Of a DNA stretch of 21,601 nucleotides, positions 8,573-14,752 are shown piece after piece (positions within the stretch are counted from its first letter, which is position 1; each line of letters starts with the position of its first letter). Below the pieces are notes generated by a model that saw only the letters and a list, made by a program, of their open reading frames with translations, was not told the origin of the DNA and made no database searches. The stretch spans positions 1-21,601 of the forward strand of contig JAUXBS010000002.1 of the NCBI GenBank assembly GCA_030619245.1, written 5' to 3'. A program made the translations under genes and the position numbers. The stretch comes from Clostridia bacterium (GTDB lineage: Bacteria > UBA6262 > WVXT01 > JAUXBS01).

Positions 8573-9919
8573 TTAAACAAGGCCCTGGTCCAGCATGGCA
8601 TCGGCAACTTTTACGAAACCGCCGATGTTTGCGCCCTTAACGTAATCTATGTACTTGCCCTTGCCTTCCTTCCCGTACCTCACGCACGTATCATGAATTG
8701 CGAGCATGATACCATGCAGTTTCTCATCAACCTCTTTGCGTGTCCAGGCCAGCCTCTGGCTGTTCTGTGACATTTCAAGGCCGGAAGTCGCAACGCCGCC
8801 TGCATTTGCCGCCTTGCCGGGAGCAAAGCATATTTTTGCGTTCTGGAATACTTTGACTCCTTCCGGGGTGGTCGGCATGTTCGCGCCCTCGCCAACCGCA
8901 ATGCAACCGTTTTTAACCAGCGCCTCTGCATCTTCGCCGCTGATTTCGTTCTGTACCGCTGACGGGAATGCAACGTCGCACGGAATGTTCCAGGGCCTCT
9001 GCCCTTCAATGTACTTGCAATTATATTTCGCTGCGTATTCCTTGATCCTGCCGCGCTTCACGTTTTTAAGTTCCATGACGAATGCCAGTTTCTTCTCGTC
9101 TATGCCTTTTGGGTCATGTACCGTACCGCTTGAATCCGAAAGGGTAACTACCTTTCCGCCAAGCTGGTTCACCTTCTCAACCGTGTACTGCGCTACATTA
9201 CCGGAACCGGAAACCGTACAGGCCTTGCCCTTGAGAGAATCCTTCCGATAATTCAGCATTGCCTCAACAAGATACGTACACCCGTAACCGGTTGCCTCCG
9301 GCCTGATTAAACTTCCGCCCCAGTTGAGCGCTTTTCCCGTAAGGACTCCAGTGAACTCATTCCGCAGCCTCTTGTACTGGCCGAACATGAACCCGATTTC
9401 CCTTCCGCCTACACCTATATCTCCCGCAGGAATATCGGTATTAGGGCCGATATGCCTTGAAAGCTCCGTCATAAAGCTCTGGCAGAATTTCATGACTTCA
9501 TTATCCGACTTGCCCTTGGGGTCAAAATCCGAACCGCCCTTACCCCCTCCCATAGGAAGGGTGGTGAGACTGTTCTTGAACACCTGCTCAAAAGCCAGGA
9601 ATTTCAGAATCCCAAGGTAAACTGTCGGATGGAAGCGAAGCCCGCCCTTGTATGGGCCTAAGGCGCTGTTCATCTCAATGCGGAATCCGCGGTTAATCTG
9701 GACCTTACCCCTGTCATTCTGCCAGGGGACACGGAACATAATAACCCTCTCGGGTTCTACAATCCTTTCAAGAATTTTAGCATCCACGTATTTCTTGTTC
9801 TTCTCCAGGAAAGGCATCACAGATTCTGCCACTTCAAGAACCGCTTGATGGAATTCCGGTTCATTCGGATTTCTCTTGATAACCTTTGCCATAAACTGCT
9901 TTACGTTCGTATTTGCCAT
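8573..9919 (-). CDS. gdhA: NADP-dependent glutamate dehydrogenase
   Basis: Makes glutamate from 2-oxoglutarate, ammonium and NADPH in the cytoplasm; a main ammonium entry point. The 448-residue length and sequence match the hexameric bacterial GdhA type. Landmarks are [13 protein letters not shown], the catalytic Lys127 in [35 protein letters not shown], the Rossmann loop GSGNVAQY, and the SDSSG turn that in E. coli-type enzymes goes with NADP preference. The start has a near-perfect AAGGAGG nine bases upstream. It lies 23 bp after the GAF-ANTAR gene with no promoter between, so both are on one transcript whose leader contains the ANTAR hairpins. A strong terminator follows. Expression is therefore probably set by antitermination through the product of the gene before it. 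Confidence 0.97.
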   Translation of the reverse strand: MANTNVKQFMAKVIKRNPNEPEFHQAVLEVAESVMPFLEKNKKYVDAKILERIVEPERVIMFRVPWQNDRGKVQINRGFRIEMNSALGPYKGGLRFHPTVYLGILKFLAFEQVFKNSLTTLPMGGGKGGSDFDPKGKSDNEVMKFCQSFMTELSRHIGPNTDIPAGDIGVGGREIGFMFGQYKRLRNEFTGVLTGKALNWGGSLIRPEATGYGCTYLVEAMLNYRKDSLKGKACTVSGSGNVAQYTVEKVNQLGGKVVTLSDSSGTVHDPKGIDEKKLAFVMELKNVKRGRIKEYAAKYNCKYIEGQRPWNIPCDVAFPSAVQNEISGEDAEALVKNGCIAVGEGANMPTTPEGVKVFQNAKICFAPGKAANAGGVATSGLEMSQNSQRLAWTRKEVDEKLHGIMLAIHDTCVRYGKEGKGKYIDYVKGANIGGFVKVADAMLDQGLV

Positions 9920-9942
9920 TTTTTCATCCCTCCTTGTTTTTG

Positions 9943-10647
9943 TTACGTTCTCTTCCTCATATCATAAGATAAGATTATTGCCTCAGCCACTTCCCGCATT
10001 GTCTTCCGGTTGTCCATTGAGTACTTCTGTATCTTAAGATATGCATCCTCCTCGGATAATCCCTCTGCCTTCATCAGTATTCCTTTTGCCCTTTCAATCC
10101 GCTTACGGGCTTCCAGCTCCTCCCGTATAACCCTGGTTTTTACCATAAGCTCCGTATTCTCAATCGCCACTGCTGCCTGATTGGCTATTGTCGTTAAAAC
10201 GTTCTTTTCAGTACCGGTAAAATCATGGAATTCAGGTGTATAGCAGTTTATTACCCCTATAACTTCATTCTTAACAGTGAGCGGTACACACAAGAGGGAG
10301 GACAACCCCTCCTTCTTTGCTATTTCCTTGTACCTGTATTCTCTGCTCTTAATTATATCCTTTACGGCTATCGGCTTTTTGTTCTTTATTACCTTCCCCG
10401 TAATGCCTTCCCCCAGTTTCAATGGAAGTTTCTTGTTATACGCTTCGCTCATGCTTTGAGTTGCCTTTATAACCAGTTCTCCGCTTTTCTTATCAATTAG
10501 CATAATAGAGCATATATTCGATCCCATTGCCTGGGCTGTTACAACCACTATGAGCCGTAATATGTCTTCAAGATATTGTTCGGAAGTTATTGCCTTACTT
10601 ATTTTTGTAAGGGCTTTTATCTGCTTTTCATAGAGCTTGTTATCCAT
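9943..10647 (-). CDS. GAF-ANTAR antitermination regulator
   Basis: Two-domain cytoplasmic regulator of 234 residues. A GAF sensory domain fills about residues 18-165, with [20 protein letters not shown] and [19 protein letters not shown] typical of the fold; its ligand is unknown. A short helix leads to an ANTAR domain at about 175-230, with [20 protein letters not shown] followed by [11 protein letters not shown] and [13 protein letters not shown] (AmiR/NasR) domains bind paired RNA hairpins and block terminators, often for nitrogen genes. There is no receiver domain, so activation is presumably by ligand binding to GAF rather than phosphorylation. The gene lies directly upstream of gdhA and behind a leader containing what looks like its own target RNA, suggesting autoregulation and control of gdhA. 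The ribosome site is GAGAGG, four bases before the ATG. Confidence 0.93.
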   Translation of the reverse strand: MDNKLYEKQIKALTKISKAITSEQYLEDILRLIVVVTAQAMGSNICSIMLIDKKSGELVIKATQSMSEAYNKKLPLKLGEGITGKVIKNKKPIAVKDIIKSREYRYKEIAKKEGLSSLLCVPLTVKNEVIGVINCYTPEFHDFTGTEKNVLTTIANQAAVAIENTELMVKTRVIREELEARKRIERAKGILMKAEGLSEEDAYLKIQKYSMDNRKTMREVAEAIILSYDMRKRT

Positions 10648-10671
10648 CGGACCTCTCTTTCTATCTACATA

Positions 10672-10717
10672 GACAAAAAGACGTCCAATATCCTTTTCGG
10701 ATATATAGAACGTCTTT
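10672..10717 (-). terminator. Leader terminator before the GAF-ANTAR/gdhA operon
   Basis: On the minus-strand transcript AAAGACGT (10717-10710) pairs with ACGTCTTT (10684-10677). Inside, ATATCC and GGATAT pair around a GAAAA loop, and the 3' arm runs into a T-rich tail. It sits between the promoter (10771-10799) and the GAF-ANTAR start, so it must be overcome for expression. Its first eight bases are also the loop and first 3'-stem bases of ANTAR hairpin 2, so the two structures exclude each other. Confidence 0.8.
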
Positions 10718-10750
10718 GTTCTTATACTTAATTAGCACTGACTTTGTGCT
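10707..10750 (-). promoter_or_regulatory. Tandem ANTAR-type RNA hairpins (antiterminator)
   Basis: Hairpin 1 in transcript sense: AGCAC (10750-10746), loop AAAGUCA (10745-10739), GUGCU (10738-10734). Hairpin 2: AGAAC (10722-10718), loop AAAGAC (10717-10712), GUUCU (10711-10707), extendable by three pairs past one bulged A. Both loops have A at position 1 and G at position 4, the known ANTAR target signature; loop 2 is a canonical hexaloop and loop 1 has one extra base. An 11-base linker separates them. Hairpin 2 overlaps the 5' arm of the terminator at 10672-10717, as expected for ANTAR antitermination. The gene just downstream encodes an ANTAR protein. Confidence 0.82.
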
Positions 10751-10770
10751 CATATTTTGACTGCCCTGTT

Positions 10771-10799
10771 ATTAAAGTATATTAAAATATCTTTGTCAA
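10771..10799 (-). promoter_or_regulatory. Sigma70-type promoter of the GAF-ANTAR/gdhA operon
   Basis: Minus strand TTGACA (10799-10794), 17-base spacer, TTTAAT (10776-10771). Transcription would begin near 10764, about 14 bases before the first ANTAR hairpin and about 117 bases before the GAF-ANTAR start codon. Confidence 0.78.
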
Positions 10800-10959
10800 C
10801 AATTAATTATTTTTTGCCAGCTAAAACAAAACCACTTCCTTCCCCTATACCACAATGGAAGTCACCCACTCCAAAACGCCTGCAACACATGAAGCGGCAA
10901 TAGGATTAACTGAAGATGAAAGGGTAGAATTAATAATCAACGGACTCTCAGGGTAAAAC
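10800..10959. other. Intergenic stretch with an unexplained short frame
   Basis: About 160 bases between the response regulator stop and the GAF-ANTAR promoter. On the plus strand an ATG at 10855 opens a 33-codon frame ending TAA at 10956, reading MEVTHSKTPATHEAAIGLTE and then ending in LIINGLSG. The composition looks like real protein, especially LTEDERVELI, but there is no ribosome site and no promoter. It may be the tail of a decayed gene or chance. No clear terminator for the response regulator was found here. Confidence 0.3.
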
Positions 10960-11334
10960 TTATTTATCCCTGCCAAGCAATTCACTGATCCTGCCAAGTA
11001 ATTGTTCGGGGCTAAAAGGTTTTGTTATATAATCATCTGCTCCCGCTATAAAGCTGTTTGCCTTCCTGTCCTCGCTGTCAAAACCTGACATCATTAACAC
11101 AGGAATATTCTTCAAGGAAGATTCTTTCTTGATTTTTATACACACCTCAAGCCCGTTCATTTCAGGCATGACCATATCAAGAATAATCAAGTCCGGCAAG
11201 AACCCGGCAAGCTTTTTCAACGCTTCCCTGCCGTTCAGGGCTTTCTTGACCTGATAGCCCCGGGCTGAAAGGATAGAACCAAGCGTTTCACAGAAATTAT
11301 CCTGATCATCTATAATAAGTATTTTCTTGTTCAT
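10960..11334 (-). CDS. Single-domain response regulator (CheY-like receiver)
   Basis: A 124-residue protein made only of a receiver domain: acidic pair in IIDDQDN (Asp9, Asp10), phosphoacceptor Asp53 in LIILDMVMPEMNG, Ser83 in MMSG, and Lys105 in DYITKPF. All residues needed for phosphorylation are present. There is no output domain, so it must act by protein contact or as a phosphate relay. No histidine kinase lies in the window, so its partner is elsewhere. It has its own consensus promoter at 11365-11393 but a poor ribosome site before the ATG at 11334. It lies between the ten-gene operon and the GAF-ANTAR/gdhA operon; a link to either is possible but not shown. Confidence 0.92.
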   Translation of the reverse strand: MNKKILIIDDQDNFCETLGSILSARGYQVKKALNGREALKKLAGFLPDLIILDMVMPEMNGLEVCIKIKKESSLKNIPVLMMSGFDSEDRKANSFIAGADDYITKPFSPEQLLGRISELLGRDK

Positions 11335-11364
11335 AATAAAATACCGGTTAGAAATATATTAACT

Positions 11365-11393
11365 ATTATACCACAGGCATGAACCACCGTCAA
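11365..11393 (-). promoter_or_regulatory. Sigma70-type promoter of the response regulator gene
   Basis: Minus strand TTGACG (11393-11388), 17-base spacer, TATAAT (11370-11365). The perfect -10 and near-perfect -35 put the transcription start about 24 bases before the receiver-domain start codon, giving a short leader. Confidence 0.78.
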
Positions 11394-11458
11394 TCATTCA
11401 TATATTATTTCTTAAATTATCCAATAAAGACAATAACAGCTTCCGGGGCCTTTAAACT

Positions 11459-12364
11459 TCAGACATTAACTGCGAATAAAAGAATGCCGAATATAACTAT
11501 TAAAACACTCCCGAAAACCCGGATTATAAATTCAATCATATCAAATACACCGGGTTTCTTCTGTATAAGCCCGGAAAAATAATTTCTGATATAAATTGTT
11601 AAAATGGCTGACAGTGAAATAGTAACAGCCATTCCCAGGGACATGAAGGCAATAGCAATCAGCCCGGCCGGCAAAATATCCTTATTGATGGAGAATAAAA
11701 GTATTATTATTACTCCGGGGCAGGGAACAATCCCTATTGAAAAAGCAAGGGTTAAAAGGTTTTTTTTATCGTTTACTTCTCTGTTTTCAGGTATTTTTAT
11801 ACTGCCCCCCGCGAATTTTTTACGGATTGCTTTAAACAGCAAAAATATACCAACCCCTGATATCAACAAAGCGCTTACCGGCTTTATAATTTTACTTATG
11901 TTTTCAAAATCCATAAGGGTTGAGGCCTTTATTATAAAATAAAATGTCATTACCAATACAGCAGCGGATAATGCATGTATAAAACCTACCGTTGCCCCGG
12001 CAATGGCGCCTTCCATTATTTTTGACTTTTTCGATATAAAGTATGATGCGATTATTATTTTCCCGTGTCCCGGGCCTGCCGCATGCAGAACCCCGTACAG
12101 AAATGCTACTAAAAGAACCAGTAAAAACGCTTTTTTCGATTTATTTTTCTTCATGTCATTGAACAGTTCTGTCATATTTTTGTTAAGTATTATCTGCAGG
12201 TTGTTTATCCTGGAAAGAATTCCTTGAATAAATACCGGGTATTTAATACTCTTTTCAGTTTCTTCGGCTTTATGACGTTTAGGAGATGATAAGGGATTCT
12301 GGGCTGTTAGAACCGCATTAAAGATGACAACAATCAGGAGAGATAAGATTATACTCTTTTTCAT
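11459..12364 (-). CDS. NicO-family nickel/cobalt transporter (RcnA-like)
   Basis: Inner membrane protein of the NicO/RcnA family (PF03824), which moves Ni2+ or Co2+, usually outward. The N-terminus (KKSIILSLLIVVIFNAVLTA) looks like a signal or anchor segment. It is followed by a charged external region to about residue 80, then at least six membrane segments. The family signature LYGVLHAAGPGHGK lies at about 90-103 and the second motif GIVPCPGVIIILLF near 215. His and Cys in these motifs are probable metal contacts. I chose the second ATG (12364), seven bases after AGGA; the first ATG (12370) is only one base from it. It follows the DUF1007 gene at once, a pairing seen widely. Whether it imports or exports, and which metal, cannot be read from sequence. 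Confidence 0.88.
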   Translation of the reverse strand: MKKSIILSLLIVVIFNAVLTAQNPLSSPKRHKAEETEKSIKYPVFIQGILSRINNLQIILNKNMTELFNDMKKNKSKKAFLLVLLVAFLYGVLHAAGPGHGKIIIASYFISKKSKIMEGAIAGATVGFIHALSAAVLVMTFYFIIKASTLMDFENISKIIKPVSALLISGVGIFLLFKAIRKKFAGGSIKIPENREVNDKKNLLTLAFSIGIVPCPGVIIILLFSINKDILPAGLIAIAFMSLGMAVTISLSAILTIYIRNYFSGLIQKKPGVFDMIEFIIRVFGSVLIVIFGILLFAVNV

Positions 12365-12366
12365 GT

Positions 12367-12981
12367 TCATTTCCTGAATTTGAATATTATTTCCCCGGGT
12401 ATAATCTGTCCGTAATAATAAGGTTTTTCCGGGTTATCCTTGACTTCATACGAATAGTTTTCTATATCAATATTCCTGGCCTGCACGGGGTTTTCCTCCG
12501 CAACTTCAACGGCTATGTAATAGGTCTCATCGTAAACCGATAAGACAAGTGTTGTATCTTCATCTTGAACCGCCGCCTCACAGGGAATAAAAAAAGCATA
12601 AACAACATTTACCTCATCCAGTATAGAAGCGGAAAAACCGTTGATTTTTTCAACCTTGAACTCCTCGCCATCAATAGTTACATGAGAAAAGTAATCGTAA
12701 TCCTCCAGGCTGGAGAACATTTCATCTTGAATTACCTCCAATTCCTTATCGCTAAAGCTCCCGTCTTCATCACTGTCATAATCCTGTATGAACGTTGAAC
12801 TGAACATTTCGTTAAATACCCAGGTAAGCTGTATGCCTTCAAGCCCCTCCTCTCCGAAAACAAACTCGGCGCTGTTGTCAATGTATATATGCGGGTGAGA
12901 ATACGCCGGAGAAATAAGAATACTGGGTAGTAAAATCGTAAAATAAATGATTCTCTTAATACTCCTGGTTTTAATTTTCAT
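12367..12981 (-). CDS. Periplasmic DUF1007 protein, partner of NicO transporter
   Basis: A 204-residue exported protein of the DUF1007 family. The signal peptide (residues 1 to about 28) ends ISPAYS, and cleavage there would expose His-Pro-His at the mature N-terminus, a likely metal-binding end. Residues 69-80, DSDEDGSFSDKE, fit the 12-residue EF-hand loop pattern DxDxDGxxxxxE. The rest is an acidic beta-rich domain. DUF1007 genes commonly sit beside RcnA/NicO-type transporters, as here, and the family is thought to help metal handling outside the membrane, but its biochemical role is not settled. It starts at an ATG with GAGAGGG close upstream, 61 bp after the IscU-like gene. Confidence 0.85.
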   Translation of the reverse strand: MKIKTRSIKRIIYFTILLPSILISPAYSHPHIYIDNSAEFVFGEEGLEGIQLTWVFNEMFSSTFIQDYDSDEDGSFSDKELEVIQDEMFSSLEDYDYFSHVTIDGEEFKVEKINGFSASILDEVNVVYAFFIPCEAAVQDEDTTLVLSVYDETYYIAVEVAEENPVQARNIDIENYSYEVKDNPEKPYYYGQIIPGEIIFKFRK

Positions 12982-13042
12982 ATTATCCCTCTCTTTTTGT
13001 ATTTGCTCCTGTACCGCCCAAACTCTTGTAAAATACTTAAAT

Positions 13043-13450
13043 TTATGTTTCTTTCTTTAACATGTAATCGGCTAACGCCTTATATAACGTTATTACAGAT
13101 AAAACCGCGCAATGAAAATGCCCCCGCAGTATACTTTCCAGTTTGTCTATAATATCCGACGGCGATATTTTTAATGCTTCATTTATTCCGCGGCCCATTG
13201 CAAGTTCAGTTACAACCGAACCGCAGGCAAGGACTATCCCGCAGCCATTTGAATAAAAAAGAATTTTTGTAATCCTGTCGTTTTTTATAATAAGATACAT
13301 CTCCATTGTCTCTCCACACTGCCCCTTTACCACAGCAGCGCCATCCGGGTCCGTCATCCTTCCGAAATTTCCGGGGCGCAGCATGTGTTCCATTGCTTTT
13401 TCCGGATACTTTATCTTCTTATTCTTATCATCCCCGGCGCTTTTTATCAT
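13043..13450 (-). CDS. IscU/NifU-type iron-sulfur cluster scaffold
   Basis: A 135-residue protein matching the NifU N-terminal/IscU fold, on which Fe-S clusters are built. It opens with the usual YPEKAMEHMLRPGNFG. The three cluster cysteines are present: Cys45 (GQCGE), Cys70 (NGCGIVLACGS) and Cys114 (HFHCAVLS), with His113 as the fourth possible ligand. Odd: the Asp that normally follows the first cysteine (CGD) is Glu47, and an extra Cys76 is present near Cys70. No NifS/IscS cysteine desulfurase is in the window. So it is either a scaffold served from elsewhere or a specialised relative tied to its neighbours trmO, the MBL hydrolase and the metal transport pair. It begins 14 bp after trmO with a weak ribosome site; a later start at the MEH methionine is possible. 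Confidence 0.85.
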   Translation of the reverse strand: MIKSAGDDKNKKIKYPEKAMEHMLRPGNFGRMTDPDGAAVVKGQCGETMEMYLIIKNDRITKILFYSNGCGIVLACGSVVTELAMGRGINEALKISPSDIIDKLESILRGHFHCAVLSVITLYKALADYMLKKET

Positions 13451-13464
13451 TTAATAATACCGTT

Positions 13465-13902
13465 CTAAAGTTTCCCCTCAAGCCACCCTTTCTTAACATC
13501 TTTTCTTATATCAAATTCCGGTACGTAAGGTTTAATATCCAGGAGCGGGCTTTCATCCAGCATATCAATATTACCGACTTTCAGGATGTTTCCTTTCACT
13601 TCCAACAACTTTACAACGGATATACCTATATAATTCGGCCTGTGAGGGCTGCGTATGGAAAAAATCCCTTTAAGCTTATCATCCAGGAACGGCCTCGCAT
13701 GCATGGAATACGGCCCTGCTTTGTGAAATAAATAAAGGATTATTAAATGCGAAAATCCATTGACGTCCTTCAATCCCTTTTCATATTGCTTGAAGACCTC
13801 TATCTCGCCTGTCAATTTTGATTTATAACCCTGACAGGGAATATCCCCGGTCCTTTTATACGGAGAATGAATAATACCTATGGGTTTTATTTTAATTTCC
13901 AT
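13465..13902 (-). CDS. trmO: tRNA (N6-threonylcarbamoyl-A37) methyltransferase, short TrmO/TsaA form
   Basis: SAM-dependent enzyme of the TrmO (formerly YaeB/TsaA) family, which in E. coli methylates t6A37 of some threonine tRNAs to m6t6A. It has the SAM-site motifs GIIHSPYKRTGDIPCQG near the N-terminus, RSPHRPNYIGIS near residue 85 and DESPLLDIKPYVPEFD near residue 115. At 145 residues it is the short form, lacking the C-terminal domain of the 230-residue E. coli enzyme; such short forms are common in archaea and anaerobes and their tRNA target is less certain. It lies between the MBL hydrolase and the IscU-like gene, spacing 49 and 14 bp, consistent with one transcript. Confidence 0.9.
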   Translation of the reverse strand: MEIKIKPIGIIHSPYKRTGDIPCQGYKSKLTGEIEVFKQYEKGLKDVNGFSHLIILYLFHKAGPYSMHARPFLDDKLKGIFSIRSPHRPNYIGISVVKLLEVKGNILKVGNIDMLDESPLLDIKPYVPEFDIRKDVKKGWLEGKL

Positions 13903-13951
13903 TGATTATAAATGAAACAACCCTTTAAATCCCGGTATTTCGTACTGCCTT

Positions 13952-14722
13952 TTAAACTGCAACAGTCATCCCGGTTTTTATATCAATCAAGTTTTCTTTA
14001 TATTCCCCGCGCAATGCCTGTACAGCCACTCTGCCTGTACAGTGACACGGAGCAATTTTCTCCACCTGCATATTTTTTAATTGCTCTATAATTGCCTGAA
14101 TATCCGAGGCCGGCTTGCCGGTAAGATGAAAACCGCCAAGAACAAGGCCTACCGGAGGAGAAAAACTGTCCTTGACTTTTCTTACAATACCGGTTATCCC
14201 CGGGTGCGAACAACCGGTAATTATTGAAATCTTATCCTGTACAATAATAAGCGATTGTTCATTTAACCTGCCGTTATCGTACTCACCTGTTATTTCCCCT
14301 GTAGTGTACACTTTATCTTTTATCTTCATCCCGGCTTTAACTTCAATAATATCCGCCTTGTATTCACTTAATTTTTCCTTGAATTCATCACTGAAACCCG
14401 GGCAGATAAAAACTTTTACGCGTGAATTGTTTTCAAGAATATACCATAATCCATTCGTGTGGTCCCAGTGCTCATGGGATATAACAACGTATTTTAAGTC
14501 TGCTATATCCACATTCTGTTTCTTCATGTTTCTTTTTAGGATGCGGTAATTACTGAAAGTATCAAACAATAAATCATTATCAATAAGAAAAGACACACCC
14601 CAGCCGGTGAATCTGCGCTGGAAACCCGTTGATGCCTCCGCAATTATCTTTATATCCATTTTCTCAACATCCTCATCTTTAATCCAGGCCCTAAAATATC
14701 TCAATAATTTTTTGCGGAACAT
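13952..14722 (-). CDS. MBL-fold metallohydrolase (COG1237-like)
   Basis: Metallo-beta-lactamase fold hydrolase. Metal ligands are His83, His85, Asp87 and His88 in ISHEHWDHTNG, His173 in TGCSHPGITG, and later His199 (GGFHL) and His227 (APCHCTG). The GCSHPGI and APCHCTG motifs resemble COG1237 proteins, which include the archaeal dihydropterin / beta-ribofuranosylaminobenzene phosphate synthase; the substrate here cannot be assigned from sequence. The start is uncertain. The family core begins at the methionine at 14659 (MDIKIIAEASTGF), and neither that ATG nor the one at 14722 has a strong ribosome site. The longer form adds 21 basic residues and lies 30 bp after glnN. No signal peptide, so cytoplasmic. 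Confidence 0.85.
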   Translation of the reverse strand: MFRKKLLRYFRAWIKDEDVEKMDIKIIAEASTGFQRRFTGWGVSFLIDNDLLFDTFSNYRILKRNMKKQNVDIADLKYVVISHEHWDHTNGLWYILENNSRVKVFICPGFSDEFKEKLSEYKADIIEVKAGMKIKDKVYTTGEITGEYDNGRLNEQSLIIVQDKISIITGCSHPGITGIVRKVKDSFSPPVGLVLGGFHLTGKPASDIQAIIEQLKNMQVEKIAPCHCTGRVAVQALRGEYKENLIDIKTGMTVAV

Positions 14723-14752
14723 GTATTACACTGCTGTTTGCGCGCAATCCTG

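Noticed and set aside
8706..9251. Long plus-strand frame opposite gdhA (and similar ones opposite glmS, glnN, carB)
   Set aside because: They lie fully inside strongly conserved minus-strand genes, have no ribosome sites and no recognisable protein features.
11394..11458. Terminator after the NicO gene
   Set aside because: A GGCCCCGG-containing stretch is GC-rich, but I could not build a convincing stem followed by a T-run.
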